64,000 bases of DNA from assembly GCF_020509005.1 (NCBI RefSeq), contig NC_063022.1, positions 1,550,001 to 1,614,000 on the forward strand. The letters run 5' to 3'. The DNA is from Fulvia fulva. Lineage: Eukaryota; Ascomycota; Dothideomycetes; Mycosphaerellales; Mycosphaerellaceae. Numbering within the stretch: position 1 is the stretch's first letter; every line of letters starts with the position of its first letter. A model generated the notes under the pieces. That model was not told the origin of the DNA. It made no database searches and saw only the letters and a list, made by a program, of their open reading frames with translations. Shown piece by piece: positions 21,236-33,744 of the stretch. The translations under genes were made by a program, and so were the position numbers.

Positions 21236-24200
21236 ACTAGAACTTATTACCTCTTAGGGAGGCTAAAAAGTAGCCCTAAAATACGATATAGTCGAAAGCT
21301 CTTATTAAGGCCATTCTAACGATATATAAAGCAGGCTACTGCCCCTAGGACTAAGGGAGTTCTACCTCATTTAATCTAGATAGCTTAAAGTTCTCTTCAC
21401 CCTATTTCTTTAGCTCTAAACGCCGCGGAGGTGCCTAGCTATATTAGGTAACTCCTAGGTAATAGTAGCCTAGGCTACGGTACTAACGGCGCCTACGGCT
21501 CTATAGGCGAAGCTCCCCTAAGACAACTAGTAGCAACTTATAGAGGACGTAAAAAGTATAGAAAGTAATAATTAGCTCCTATACCGGTCTCTATAGGTAA
21601 TAATTACTTAGCTACGTACGGCGCTTATACTGTCGTATTACCGAGGGTATAGAGGACGTAAAAAGTATAGAAAGTAATAATTAGCTCCTATACCGGTCTC
21701 TATAGGTAATGATTACTTAGCTACGTACGGCGCTTGTACTGTCGTATTACCGAGGGCAATAAGAAATGAGGACGACGTCCTAGGCGATTAGTAAGGCTAC
21801 CCGGAATTAACACCCCTATAGCTAGGCATCGGTCGCGGTATCGATACTAGGCCCCCGCCTAACGTACGATATAGTTACGATCCGTATTGTAGTAAAGGAA
21901 GACTAGGCCGAAGTTACGAAGCTATCGAATAAGGAGCTCGCCTAACGAATCAACTAACTAGGGGTGGTCGTACTGAACTAATAGTCTAACGGTACTCTAT
22001 AGATCTATACCAGCTCTACTACTACTAGGAGGCACCTAGAGGTATAGCTATAGTAGGCATCTAAGGTTGCGGTATTAGCGAAGGTCTTAACGAAGCAATT
22101 TACGATCCTAGGCCACGACATACCTAAGGAGTTCGACCTAACTAACTAAGGTTACCTACGTACTCTCTAAGAGGACAACCCGGTCACCCTAAACTCTCTA
22201 ATCTAGAAGGCGACTTAGCTCTACAGGAAATGGCTAGAAGGTAAGAAGGCCTCGGCGCTAATAGTATAGCTATAACACGCGAAAGCGGCGGATCTAGCGA
22301 TAGAACAAGGCCTAATCTAGTAATATAGCCTTAAGATAGTAGAAAAGCACTCCTTATCCTTTCGTGTCCTCTAATGCTTCAAATGCTAACAGTATAGACA
22401 CTAAACCTACACGTATATAAACAAGTAGGCCTACTCGAACTGTATAGGAGACTATATGTCTAGGGACTATATATCGGCTACGAGACAGTACGCGAACTGT
22501 CCGGGGCACTACCTATCGTATAGCGCGGAATGCCTATAGTAGAAACTAGCGAAAAACAAGGCAATTATAAACAGAACCGTCGCCCTAAGGTTCTACGGCG
22601 ACCGCGAGGCTAGCCTATACCGGAACTAGCTAGCGGCGGTCGGGTATAAGCGCCCTAGGGCCGAGAACGATATAAAGGATACGTAACCTAGGGCGTACGG
22701 GCGGCCACGTGCTCTACTAGCTACGGCGAGGGAATCTACCTAGGCCCGGCTCCCCTTTAGTATATAGCCGATAAGCGTAGACTAGGACGTATAAGGTAGT
22801 AGGATATAGGACGCTATAGAGGAAATAATTGTCGATGCCGATAACTAGCCTCGATACGCTTAGCATTATCTAGTATAACGTCAACTATAGCAAGGACATA
22901 GTCTAGAACCATTTCCTATACTAGGCGGACCTGTACGTCTACTACGTCCTAGTAATCTAGGAGCTATAGATTAACCCGTACTAGAAGAGACTAACGACCT
23001 ATAAGTCACTAGGCTATATAACATGCCTACGAGGCGACGGTAGACCCCGTACGTGCCTCTATATTAGTAAGGACATTCTAGAATCCGACTAGGAGGTAGT
23101 ATACTACGTAGACAAAGAAGGCGGGGGTAATATTACCTCTCTCTACGTAGGTAGCACCTAGATATACAACCTATATATATAACCGCTAGCCTCGAGGTCT
23201 AGCCGCGACCTAGGGGTCTATAGACACCTAGATAGTACGCTTAAGAGACAAGGGTACCACATCGTAGTAGGAGACTTTAATATATACTACCCTTCCTAGG
23301 AAAGCCTTATATAGCCGTACCCTATAGCCGACGAAGTACTCGACTTAATAGCGAGCAACGTAATTGCCCTTAATACCCTAAAGGACCTAGGCACCTAGAA
23401 GAGAGGGGGACTCTAAGGCACGATCGACCTCTCCTAGATCTTAGATAGCTACTACTACACGGTAACCTACTATAGGATCGAATATAAACTCGAGGCGTCG
23501 TTAGACTATATACTAGTCAGGACCTCTATTACGATATAGATATAACGTACACTAGCGAGAACCCCTAAGCTAAACTAGGGAAAGGCCTACTAGGCTAACA
23601 TCTAGGCGTACCTCGATGACTCTAAGAGGCTAGTCTAGATCGCTTAGTAGCAATACAATAGTAAAGACGAGATAGACGAAGCAGTCTAGGGGTTAATAGA
23701 CGAAATAAGAAAAGCGACCTTACTTTACGTTCCGCTTACCTAACTAACGACATAGTCTAAACTATACTAGACGCCGGAGTATACTACGGTAGTAAGAGAA
23801 GTAAGGAGAGCCCGCCGGGTATAGACGAGCAGCTATAGCGAGGAGGCCTAGAACGTATATAGGGAGGTATACTAATAGAAGAAAGCTATAATACGGAGGG
23901 AGAAAGCAGTCGGCTAGAGGGCTATAGTAGAAGAAATCGCGGTAAGCTAGCGAGGATGTAGAAGCTAGCGAAATGGACCCGATAGGACCCTATATAGGGC
24001 CCCTCCTTCTCTATCCTAGCGCTATAATCGCCTAGTAGCCCGGTTAGCGACCCCGAGGCTAAGGCGCGTCTACTAGCTAGTAAGTTCTTCCCGCCCCTAG
24101 TCGAGGCTAATCTAAGTAACATAAATAGCTCTACTCCCCTAGCCCCTAGTATCGAGGTCTAATAGGAGGTGTCTAAGGGAGAAGTTGCCGCTATACTTAG

Positions 24201-26329
24201 GAAGTTACCGGCGAAGAAAGCCCCGGGGCCGGATAGGATCCTAAACGAGCTACTAAAGAAGTATAGAGCTTAACTAGCCCTAGTAGCTATAGCGATCTTC
24301 AACGCCTGCCTATAGACCGGATACTACCCGATAGTATTGAAATAATCGATAATAGGAGTCCTACGTAACCCGTAAAAGGAAGACTATACGTAGGTAAAGT
24401 CGTACCGCCTAATTACGCTCCTTAACACTCTTAGGAAGGCGCTTAAGAAGCTAGTTATAACAAGACTCTCCGAGGCGGTAGAGGAATACTCCCTACTCCC
24501 GAACACCTAGATAGGTACGCGCCTATAGCGATCGACGCTATCTACGATAGAACTTATTACCTCTTAGGTAAAGGCTATCTAGTATAAGAATAGGGACAAG
24601 GTGGCTTCCTTACTTAGCCTAGACATATCGGGAGCCTTCGACTACGTATTATACCCGCGGCTACTCTATATCCTAAGGTCGAAAGGACTCCCTAAGTAGC
24701 TTGTCAACTTCGTACGGTCCTACCTCTAAAACCGTAGTATGTCGATCCTAGTCGGCTAGTATAGAAGCCCATTTTAAGTAGTCTATACTAGAATTCCGTA
24801 AGGCTTAACGCTAGTACCTATTCTGTTCCTCTTCTTTATAGCGACGCTACTCCTAGCCCTAGAATCCTAGAACACCGCTACGAGCGGCTTCGTAGACGAC
24901 ACAAACATTCTAGCGTAGTCTTCCTCGACTAAGGAGAACTATAGGCTACTAGAAGAGAAGCACAAGATCTACGAGGACTAGGCTAGGAGGCACGGGGCTC
25001 GGTTTGCCCTAGAAAAGTACAATCTAATACACTTTACGCGCCGGCCACGGTTCTATAATATATAAGCTTCTATCTAGATATAGGGGCACACGACTAACCC
25101 GGCAAATCAGCTTAGGATTCTCGGACTATAGGTAGACCCGGCGCTACGGTAGAGGAAGTACGTATAGGCAATATTACGGAAAGCTAAACAGAATATAGCA
25201 TTATACTAGAGGCTCACTACGTCTATATAGGGGGCGGACTTCCGGTAGTCACGACTTCTATATACGGCTATTATACGGCCAGTCCTTACCTATAGTAGCC
25301 AAGTGTGGTCCTTAGGCGAGAGGGCCTACCTATCGAAGGGACTCGTCGCGCCGCTAGCGAAGATCTAAAACCAATGCCTAAGGAAGGTCACCGGGGTATA
25401 TAAGTCGATACTAACGAGGATACTTAAGTACGAGACCGCTATACCGCCGATCGACCTATATATCTAGGGACTACGGACCTCCTACTTAGGCAAGTCGGCA
25501 TAGTACCTAGTATAGAAGGTCATCGCTAGTATAGTCGTAAGGGCCCGCGAATTAGTACTAGTGTATAAGGGCATTCGACCCGGAAACGAGCCGAACTACC
25601 GGGTAAGGGACGAATAGCTAGCAATATAATAGGAAGGTAAGAAATCGTTTATAGAGCAACTATAGAAAGAGAGGTAGAACAACTAGGTTGTAGGGCATAG
25701 TAGACGCCCTTAGCTAGCGGGACAACCTAAGGAATAGTTAGCTACAAAATCCGCGGTTAAGCACCCCCCGAAGCTTATCTACTACCGCCTTACGAGGGTA
25801 TAGAGTAGTATAGTAACCTAACTACGAAGCGAACATATCGGCCTCTAGGGGTACCTATTATAGAGGAAGGTTCTAGGATACACGAATACTAGCTACCTCT
25901 ACGGCTATCGCTCCTAGAACGTACGGTACGTACTCCTCGTCTATCCGAGGTAGTCGCTAGGAAGGGGGGAGTAGATAGTAAAGGCGAGGAACCGGACGAT
26001 TAGGGCACTTCTTAATAACGCTAAGGGCCTACGGCGTATTACGAACTAGATACTAGAGAAGGACTAGCTAGAACAGTACCGCCTAGTAGAAGTAGTATAG
26101 GAAGAGAGGATACGACGTAGCGCGACGAGACCGGCTAGGAGCGGGGGCTAACGGGGTAGTGATATAGACTACGTACGTTTAGAGGGAAAGCTAATATAGA
26201 TAAGGAGTAGTCGGGGGCGGGAAGGGTTTTCACCTATTCGGGTTTCCCTTTATATATAACAATAGATATATACCTATATACGCCGGATAGGGTCCTCGAA
26301 CAGGGGAATAACAAATCTATCTATCTATC
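21236..26329 (+). mobile_element. LINE-A copy C: full-length Tad-like LINE, degraded (5.1 kb)
   Basis: The most complete LINE-A on the plus strand. The 5' region includes a 119-bp near-perfect tandem repeat at about 21536-21770. ORF1 runs to about 22800, with cysteine-rich nucleic-acid-binding knuckles near 22374-22540 (a CFKC..H pattern and a NCPGHYLSYSAEC stretch). ORF2 follows, with an endonuclease region (about 22830-23700) and RT. The RT catalytic box is GFVDDTNILA, with FVDD at 24889-24900. The post-RT LRKVTGAYKSTP block is near 25375. The element ends in a TATC-repeat tail at about 26313-26329. Domain order and motifs fit the Tad1 group of fungal non-LTR elements. Stops are frequent, so it is not functional. 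Confidence 0.85.
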
Positions 26330-28833
26330 TATTTACGTATAAATTTCTAGTTAAGAAAGAGAGAGGTAGAAGTAGAATCTATAAGGCCTCGAGCCTTTCT
26401 ATATTATATTATTACGGGGAATACTATATAAGGGTATATAGCTAGCTATTACTTATCTAGTACGTATGCCGATATCTTAAGCTCCTTACTATAGTCTATT
26501 ACCGTCTCTTACATTCCGTGTCTCTTAATCTTATACTCTTTCTATCCTAGGAAGTTCGGGTGACCGCTATCTACTACGCTTAGGTAGCGGTCGTACTATT
26601 TCCCTACTACGGATCGGCGGCTAGGGAACTGAGGTTCGCGTTCGGATTCGGCGTAGTATTACGTAGATACGGTAGGCGATAGTCGCTATCGTACCTATAT
26701 ATTAGGCATTTAGAGTTAGTCGATACGTAAGAACCTATACGGTAGCGGTAGTACTTACCCTACTTCTTAAGGTCTTCGCGCTACTTACGGTTAAGCGTAG
26801 GTAGGTTCTATAGATATATCGGTAGATCCTCCTTCTTCTTAGTACTAGCGTACTATAGTAGACGCTATACTAAGGCACCTACTATACCGGTAGCGGTACT
26901 AGTAACTACGTTACCGTTATTCTAGTTATTCTAGCCGCTATTACTGTTCGAGTTACTATTGCCCCGGGGGCGCTCCTTCTACGGGTATAGTCGATCTGTC
27001 TCGTAGAAGCTCTCGTCTAGTACGGTATACTCCTCGATAACGTCTTATATACTATCTAGGCGGCGGTCGACTTCGCGGTTACCGAAGGTCTTAATAAAGT
27101 ACTTACGGTTTAGTCGGTTACGGAATAGTATAAGCTCGGTCTTATCGGTCTATAATATCTAGGCGCGCAACTTCGAGTAGCGGGTATAGAAGGCTATAAA
27201 GGTTTCGCCTTGTTCTTACTTATAAGTAGCAATATTAACTATAGCCTTAGTTCCTTTATTACGTATACTATATTAGCGTATAATCTAATCTAATAACTCT
27301 TCTCTAGTCTTAAACTTATTAAAGGACTACTATCTAGGTATAGGGATCCTCGGCTTAATACTTCGCTAAGGATCACCTTACGTCTACCTATATACGAAGC
27401 GTAGACTATCTACCTTAGTACGGAAGGTTACTATAGTTAGCTTTAGGAGAATACTACTATACTAGCTATCGAAATTAGGGTCGTTATCGTTCTTAAAGTA
27501 CTTAGGGTTAGGTATACCCTTACCGATCTCTATACCGCGAGTAAGGGTACGGTTAATAGTAAAGAGACGTTCTAGAAGGTCAACTAGTAGTATCTAGGTA
27601 CGGGTATTACGTATTCTCGAGTTACGACTATTATTAGGTCCTAGTCGCGGACGGCCGTTATTACGTCCTCGGCTATTATTACTACGGTTATCGTCGTCTC
27701 TATCGTTATTACTACTACCGCTACCGCCACCTCTACTAGTAGCTTCGCGATAGTTACGTAATAGCTACTCGAGTAAGGTCTCGCGTAGGCGGGAACGAGA
27801 GGGTCGGCGGCCTAAGCGGCCCCTACCTCCGTTCTATATAGTGTCTCCTACCTTAAGCCGAGCCTTTAGGTTATCGACTTCTTGTTATAGGGCCTAGTTC
27901 TTCGCCTTAGTATCTTATACCTTCTTCTTCTCCTTCTCGTAGATCTCGCTAAACTGCTTATATAGGTTATTAGCTTCCTTATATTTCTTCTCTAGCTCTT
28001 ATAACTTAGCTAGGTCGTAATCCTTCTTACTCTTAAGATCTACTACTATTTTCTGTGTAACAAGCTCTTCACTTCGTAGCATCTTATAGATACGGTCGTA
28101 TTCGGTATATAGCGTAGTATACTACGTGTTCTAGAGGTCGTTAGCTCGCTCTATTATATCGAGTTGTCTACCCTTAGTAATTGCCGTATTAACTACTTAT
28201 AGTACGAAGTCGTAGGTAGTCTTCGGGTGTTAGGATATAAGGGTCGTAAGGTTGTCTAGGGTGATATTCTAGTACTCTGATACGAGAATGTGTTCTACCT
28301 CGTCGAGTAATAGATATACCTCGTCTAGGTCGCCGCCTAGGTTCTCTTCGAGCTTAAACTCGAATAGTTCTATAAAGTCAATCTTACTACCTTCTTCTCG
28401 CTTAAAGGCCTTCTAGTAAGCTTTATTAATCTCTTGTTATAGCGCGACACCGGTGTCTACTATAACCCGCCGGTTATTGTCCTATATCTAAATCTAAGGA
28501 AAAGAGAAGAGGTCGGGGAAAAGAGATATATACTACTTGCTTTTGCCCTTAGGCTTAGGTAGCGGTAGTATACCGCCGTTTGTCTATAAAGTTATATTAT
28601 CTAGGTTCGGGGGAGGCGTAACGATACCTATTTCCTAACTATCTACGAGCGCGCGACTACCTACTAATAATGTCGCCGCGTTTTGTTCTCTAGGTATCTA
28701 CGCGCTATACGCCTTACCGTATTCTATATTCTAATATAACTCTACGCGTTCTCGAGTTCTACGGTTCTGTCTATTCCTATTATAACGCGTCCCTTACCTA
28801 GATCCGCGATCTAGGTAGGGTAGTAGAACAAAC
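26330..28833 (-). mobile_element. gypsy-1 gag region, degraded
   Basis: Minus-strand continuation of the gypsy-1 copy on the far side of the LINE. It matches 59225-60408 over its 5' half. Allowing for stops, the translation shows long Lys/Glu-rich, coiled-coil-like stretches (about 27900-28130) and an Arg/Gly/Asn-rich segment (about 27640-27800), as in gypsy Gag proteins. No zinc knuckle could be read with certainty. Confidence 0.65.
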
Positions 28834-29017
28834 TATAAGGGCGCGCGTACTATAGGGTCCGAACGAGATAGTTATTATTCTACGAAGCTACGAAAGAGGA
28901 GCGCGAGGCGCGGCGAAGTTATAAAGTAAAGCTAAGCCGCGCTAACCCGATATAGAAGGTCCGCGGTTTAGCCGGGCCGACGTAGCTATAGTAAGGGGTC
29001 GCGGGCTACCCGTAATA
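28834..29017 (-). repeat. gypsy-1 5' LTR (184 bp)
   Basis: Same length as the LTRs at 956-1139 and 59041-59224. Ends are RIP-altered on the minus strand (TATTACGGG..CTTATA). Confidence 0.85.
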
Positions 29018-32000
29018 ATAGTAGAGTTGATTAACCTATATAGTATAGCTTCGCTATTTAGCTCGATCTTTTTTGCTACTAAGAACTAAGCATTCGTATA
29101 AGCACCTTAACTAAACTTAAGAATTCTGTTCTTAATTCGAGCGCGGATTATCTATTCTATAATCGCTCGTAAGCTTAGGTATAACCGAATGTTCCGCGCC
29201 TACTACGGTTTATACGTAATCGTTATGATCTTCTAAGGAGGTATAACATTATATCTAATCTACCGTATATAGCTAAAATCCTACGCTAGGACACCTTCTC
29301 GGTTAAAGAGTATTTTATTAAACATTTGTCTTTCCTTAGCCGAGAGAGCGATACTAAGCTTAATACTAGCGAGCCTTTTAGGTATAATCCTCGAGGCGCG
29401 CTCGATACTAGATAACTTTTTAATAAGATACCTCCTATCGAACGGGCCTTGCCCTACTAGTATTAGAGATTCCTAGTAAAGGGCCTTCCGCTTCTAATCT
29501 ATATTATTATCTACTTTCGACTAAGGCCTCTCGTAAACGCTCGTATTAATAGGTCTTTTCTTATTAGCTTTACGCTAATATATAGTAAATATATACGGCA
29601 TTCTAATACCGGGTCTATATAACTCTACGTCTCGTTTCTAAGCCTACCTATTGATCTGGCCCTATTTTAGGATCTCCGTATACTAGTCGCCCTATACGGA
29701 GTATATATTTATAATGACCTACTCTCCTAGAGTGTTAGTAGTCACCTTAGCGCTTAAGTATTAGTAGTTCCCGAGTAGTCCTAGTAATTTCTCCGAATAC
29801 GGGCTAAGGTCGAGGACATTTTCTCTTTATTATAATACGGGGCCGCGGTAGTTCTTAAAGTAGTCGAAGACAGTCGTGTCTATAGGCTTAGGTTTTAGTT
29901 TCGTTATACCTTCTTATCGATGTCGATACGCCGTATTGTTAGAACACTCCGCCCCTAATATATTTACTAAGGTCTCCCCGACTAGACTTAAAAAGCGGAC
30001 TTGTTTCAAAACCGGACTTCTAATGCTTATAGCGGGTTGACTACCGTAAATCAACCCGCGTTCGTATTTTTCGAGGACTATAGAAGTTCTTAAAGAGTTT
30101 TGTACTTGTTAGTACCTATAATAGCCGTGAATATTATACTTTTACCTTTCCTACTAGCAATTGTTCCCTCCTATAATCTTACGTCGTAGTTACGGCCTAT
30201 TAGTCGTACCTTTCTATACTAAGGGCGGCTAAGGATCGTAGGCGAATCTAGATTAGCGGAGACAAATATATCGATCTAGTAGTATATACTAAACACCTAA
30301 GTATTAAGCTTTGAAATTACCCCCTTAAACTTCGCTCTTCTACCCGCCCCTTAAAAGGACAAGTAGGCGCTAGGTACGATAGGTAAGCTAAACTTATATA
30401 CTATCCTCGGGCTAATAATATTAACTTTAGATCCCTCGTTAAGTAGGGCTCGAGTCTAACCTTTACTAGTCCTAAGCTCGGTAACTACCTAAGGGCTAGG
30501 TACTATTACAAAATCGTCTAGTATACTAGAGAGACCGATCTTTTCAATATTCTCGTACAACTCGGCGGTAGGGATAGTATCCTTACTATATAATATCGTT
30601 AAGAACATACCTATAAAGCGAGCTTAATAATCATCCCGAAAGACTTCTCTATTAGCCTCCTCTTCCTCGTCTTTATAGGTAGCGACATATCTCGTACGGA
30701 CTTTAGTCCCTTCTTAGCTAGCTAACTTACGGACGGTAGTAAGCTTAGACTATAGATTAGGGGTATTTACTACTCTCCTAAACAAGGTAGTCTTAAACTA
30801 GCGACTATACCGAAACTAGTCCCGGGTATTAACGTTTAGAAACGTAGTCTAAAGGATTTGATCAATCTAATAGGTCACTCCCTCCTCCTTAGTAACGGGC
30901 CTATCTCTAGTACCGTACTATCGGACGTAGTTATTAATCCTTATCGTCCTTATATTCTATAGCCGTTTACGCTATACGAATAGGGTATTAATAGGCCCTA
31001 CTAGCTATTCCGAGGGCGTAGGCCTTAACTTAGCTCGAGGCTTAGGTAACCTTCTTCTAAGAGTCTCCCCTAACGCTACCGTTAACTAGCTTCTATTAGC
31101 CCTAGAACCGGCGTCTCTAATCATCTCTACCTCCTACTAACCGAGGTCTTCCTACCGGATCTCCTCTTCGAGTTCTTATCGTATAGCTTTAGCGGCCTCG
31201 GCTCGTACCCTTAATGCCTATATACTAGACCTAGTTCGAGGATTCGGGTTCTTTACAATTCCTACTAGAGCTTTGCCTCGAGATTTATTACTCTAGATTA
31301 GGTAGGCCTTAACCTTAACCTCGTCGTAGTTTATAATCCTATACCCTTATAGAGCCGGTTCTTCTTCTTCCTTAAACTAGATCTAGTAACTACTAGCGGC
31401 CGTCGGTTACTACCTAGATCTAACATCTTAAGGGCCGTATTCTATAAGGTATCGGTTATTAGGTAGAGGTTTAGAGTAGTTAGGAAGCTTTACGCTTAAG
31501 ACACTAGTATAATCTCGACCTATCTATTGTTTCCGAAGCGTAGGGATTTTTATGTCCTTATTAAATAGAATCGGGCTATAGTGTTCCTTAAGCTACGGAA
31601 GTATATAAAGGAGCTTAGGTTTGCTATAGTCCCGTCGGAAGTTAAACTTAGGGGGATTTAGATTGGTCTTCTTTCCTAGGTACTACTAGTTATTTGTCGC
31701 TAAAAAGACATACCCTTATAAGATAAGGAATAGCATTGCGGGGCACCTATTAGCCTAATGTTCCGTACTACTATAGTTATAATAGCACCTATTAAGCGTT
31801 TTAGACTACTCGTGGTTCTATAACTATAGGCGCTATATTAAGTAAACAACCTATAGTTTAGGCACTCGATCGGGGTTCTCTACTTATATAGACCTTTAAT
31901 TTTCACTAGAGTTAAAGGATCTAACTTCCACCGCGCGACCTCGTAAGTAAGCCCGAATACTTATTTCTACTATTTTCTAGATAAGGTTATCGTTAATAGT

Positions 32001-33187
32001 AGTAGAAATAGCTAGTTTATTAAGTATATTAATCTTAGGGATTAAGCGCGGTATCTGCTTTATAACTAACCGATAAAGCTACGGTAAAGTAAGTAGAAAG
32101 TGCTTATATACGGCCTTCTATTCTTCTTTACTATTAGCGATACTTGTCGCCTCGTCTAGCATCTTTTAAAAGCGCCGGAACTTCTTAGGCTACTTCGGAT
32201 AGAGCCTACACTTCTTATAAACTGCCTTAGCAACTGACTCTAGGAGCCCCTAAAGTAGAAGACGGCTACGGAAGCTATTATCGAGGTCTTCGGGATCAAT
32301 TAGGTCACTAGAGGCTACGAAGAGACGGATAAACTCCTTTATATCCTATTCCTTAGGGCTTTTCCCTTACTCGGCCCGGACTATCTCTTCTAGATATTCT
32401 CGACTTCCTAATATCGAATAGGTATCGAATCTCGAAAATTTAGCTAAGAAGGACCTCCTAAAGGCGCTCCGCCTCACTTACTATCCCTCTAACCTTATTA
32501 CTAAACGTCGGATAGTAGTCTCGTAGTTACTCTCGAAACGACCCTAGAAGTTGTCTTTCTTAACTAATAGCCTTAGTAGATACTAGTCTATAAGATCATT
32601 AAACCTCTCCTAGAATTTAGTAGCGTTCCTACTATTAAAGAGGGGGTTTTCCGGGCTCCTTAGAGTAGGGAAGCGAGGTCCTATATTTTCTATAGTAACA
32701 GCAAGACGGCTAAACAAAGCTACTATCGCATCCGGACTATAGGGTATTCCTAACGTTATAGTGCCCTTATTTAAGTCATCCTCTTCTTAGTTATTTCGTC
32801 GTGCTCTTTCCTTACCCTTATTAGAGCTCAAAGCCTCTAGGGTATTGTCTTCGTCGCTATCCGAGTCTTCTATCCCTTCTAGGATTATAGCCTCCCTATA
32901 AGGCCTATATACCTTCGTTAGACTTTCAAGTAACTCTTAGCCAGCTCTAATACTAGTAAACGACTCGAACCTCGATAAAGATATAACTAAAACTTATAAC
33001 CTTATTTATAACCGTAACCTTGCTCGTAACGTTATACTTACTTTACTTAATACTAAGAACCTTGACCTTAGGTACCTTAATACCTTGAGATTTCGACTTC
33101 GAGTCGACCTTAACCTTGATTTTACTAAAATGTACTAAGAATACTACCGGGTATATACTTAAAACCCCCCCTTATTGATTACTAAAA
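29018..33187 (-). mobile_element. gypsy-2 gag and protease/pre-RT region, degraded
   Basis: A minus-strand region between the gypsy-1 insertion and the gypsy-2 5' LTR. Near its left end (about 29050-29340) the minus-strand reading gives blocks like LFNREGVLA-DFSYI and -VIPPQKIIT. These resemble the segment just before RT in a fungal Ty3/gypsy lineage; I recall that pattern and have not aligned it. The remaining 3.5 kb should be gag and protease, but no motif is clear. Frequent stops. Confidence 0.55.
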
Positions 33188-33511
33188 TGTAGACGACTAA
33201 CTACCCTAGTAAGTAAGGGCGCGCCTAGTAACCTTAGGATAGCTTATGCGTAGGTGTATATACTTGCCGGTCTACGGGCCGTGAAATATATATAGTAGTC
33301 CTAAAAGATAATAAATCTGAAATTTTTAGATTCCCGTATTTTCGCCTTAAAGAGAGATTCTTCGTAAATCCTAGCTTCCTACTAAGGTCGCCTCCTAACT
33401 ATATATATCTCAGTAGTACCCCTATATACCCCTACTACGTAATTAACCGTTAAAGGTTAACGAGATTCGACGCGCAAATTTTAGGGTCTAAAGGGGGCCC
33501 TTAGCTCGTTA
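33188..33511 (-). repeat. gypsy-2 5' LTR (324 bp)
   Basis: Highly similar to 14189-14514. On the plus strand it starts TGTAGACGAC, an intact TG end, and closes with GCTCGTTA, a RIP-altered end. Its position and orientation make it the 5' LTR of the minus-strand gypsy-2 element that encloses 14189-33511. Confidence 0.75.
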
Positions 33512-33744
33512 ATAATACGCTTCTCTAAATAAAACCTTTCTTAAGTTAGTCGTCGATCTACTTCTTTATCACCTCGTTCTCTCGTATAGAGAAGGAGTAT
33601 AGTCTTCGAAATAGCGGTGTCTAACTATTCTTTAGCTTAATTTTATAGTCTACGCTAGGCCGTCGCGGTAGGACCTTATCTACTTCCTTACGGCTAAATA
33701 GCCTAGCCATCTCCCTAAACTCTACTAGTAACAAAGGAGTAGGT
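33512..33744 (-). mobile_element. Ty3/gypsy RT fragment
   Basis: The minus strand reads, around stops, LPRRPSVDYKIKLK..PLFRRLYS then REREVIKKQIDDQLKKGFI. This is the start of a gypsy RT domain (the P-x-DH-x-I..L..LYP..E-L..ire-i-x-e-l-l-x-GfI pattern). Its family is unsettled; it could be a displaced piece of the gypsy-2 RT that is missing from the main element. Right border approximate. Confidence 0.55.

Larger units (their letters stand above)
16832..29017 (-). mobile_element. gypsy-1 copy nested in gypsy-2, itself split by a LINE
   Basis: A minus-strand gypsy-1 element with its 5' LTR on the right (28834-29017) and only 48 bp of the 3' LTR left (16832-16879). Its internal region lies at 16880-21235 (pol) and 26330-28833 (gag side); the middle is the LINE copy 21236-26329. 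On the minus strand the chromodomain tail (17074-17277), chromodomain (about 17400-17560), integrase, RNase H and RT can be followed from left to right. The RT box reads AYLDN at 20008-20022, where the expected Y-x-D-D lost its last Asp by a G-to-A change. RIP stops occur throughout. The truncated LTR and the missing gypsy-2 RT suggest a deletion at 16831/16832. Confidence 0.78.

Noticed and set aside
26313..26329. TATC microsatellites as independent simple repeats
   Set aside because: They recur only at the 3' ends of LINE-A copies (2281, 7680, 26313, 43965, 60409) and are element tails.
14189..33511. Regional centromere
   Set aside because: Nested RIP-mutated retrotransposons can mark centromeres in fungi, but base composition or repeats alone cannot show this, and genes lie nearby.
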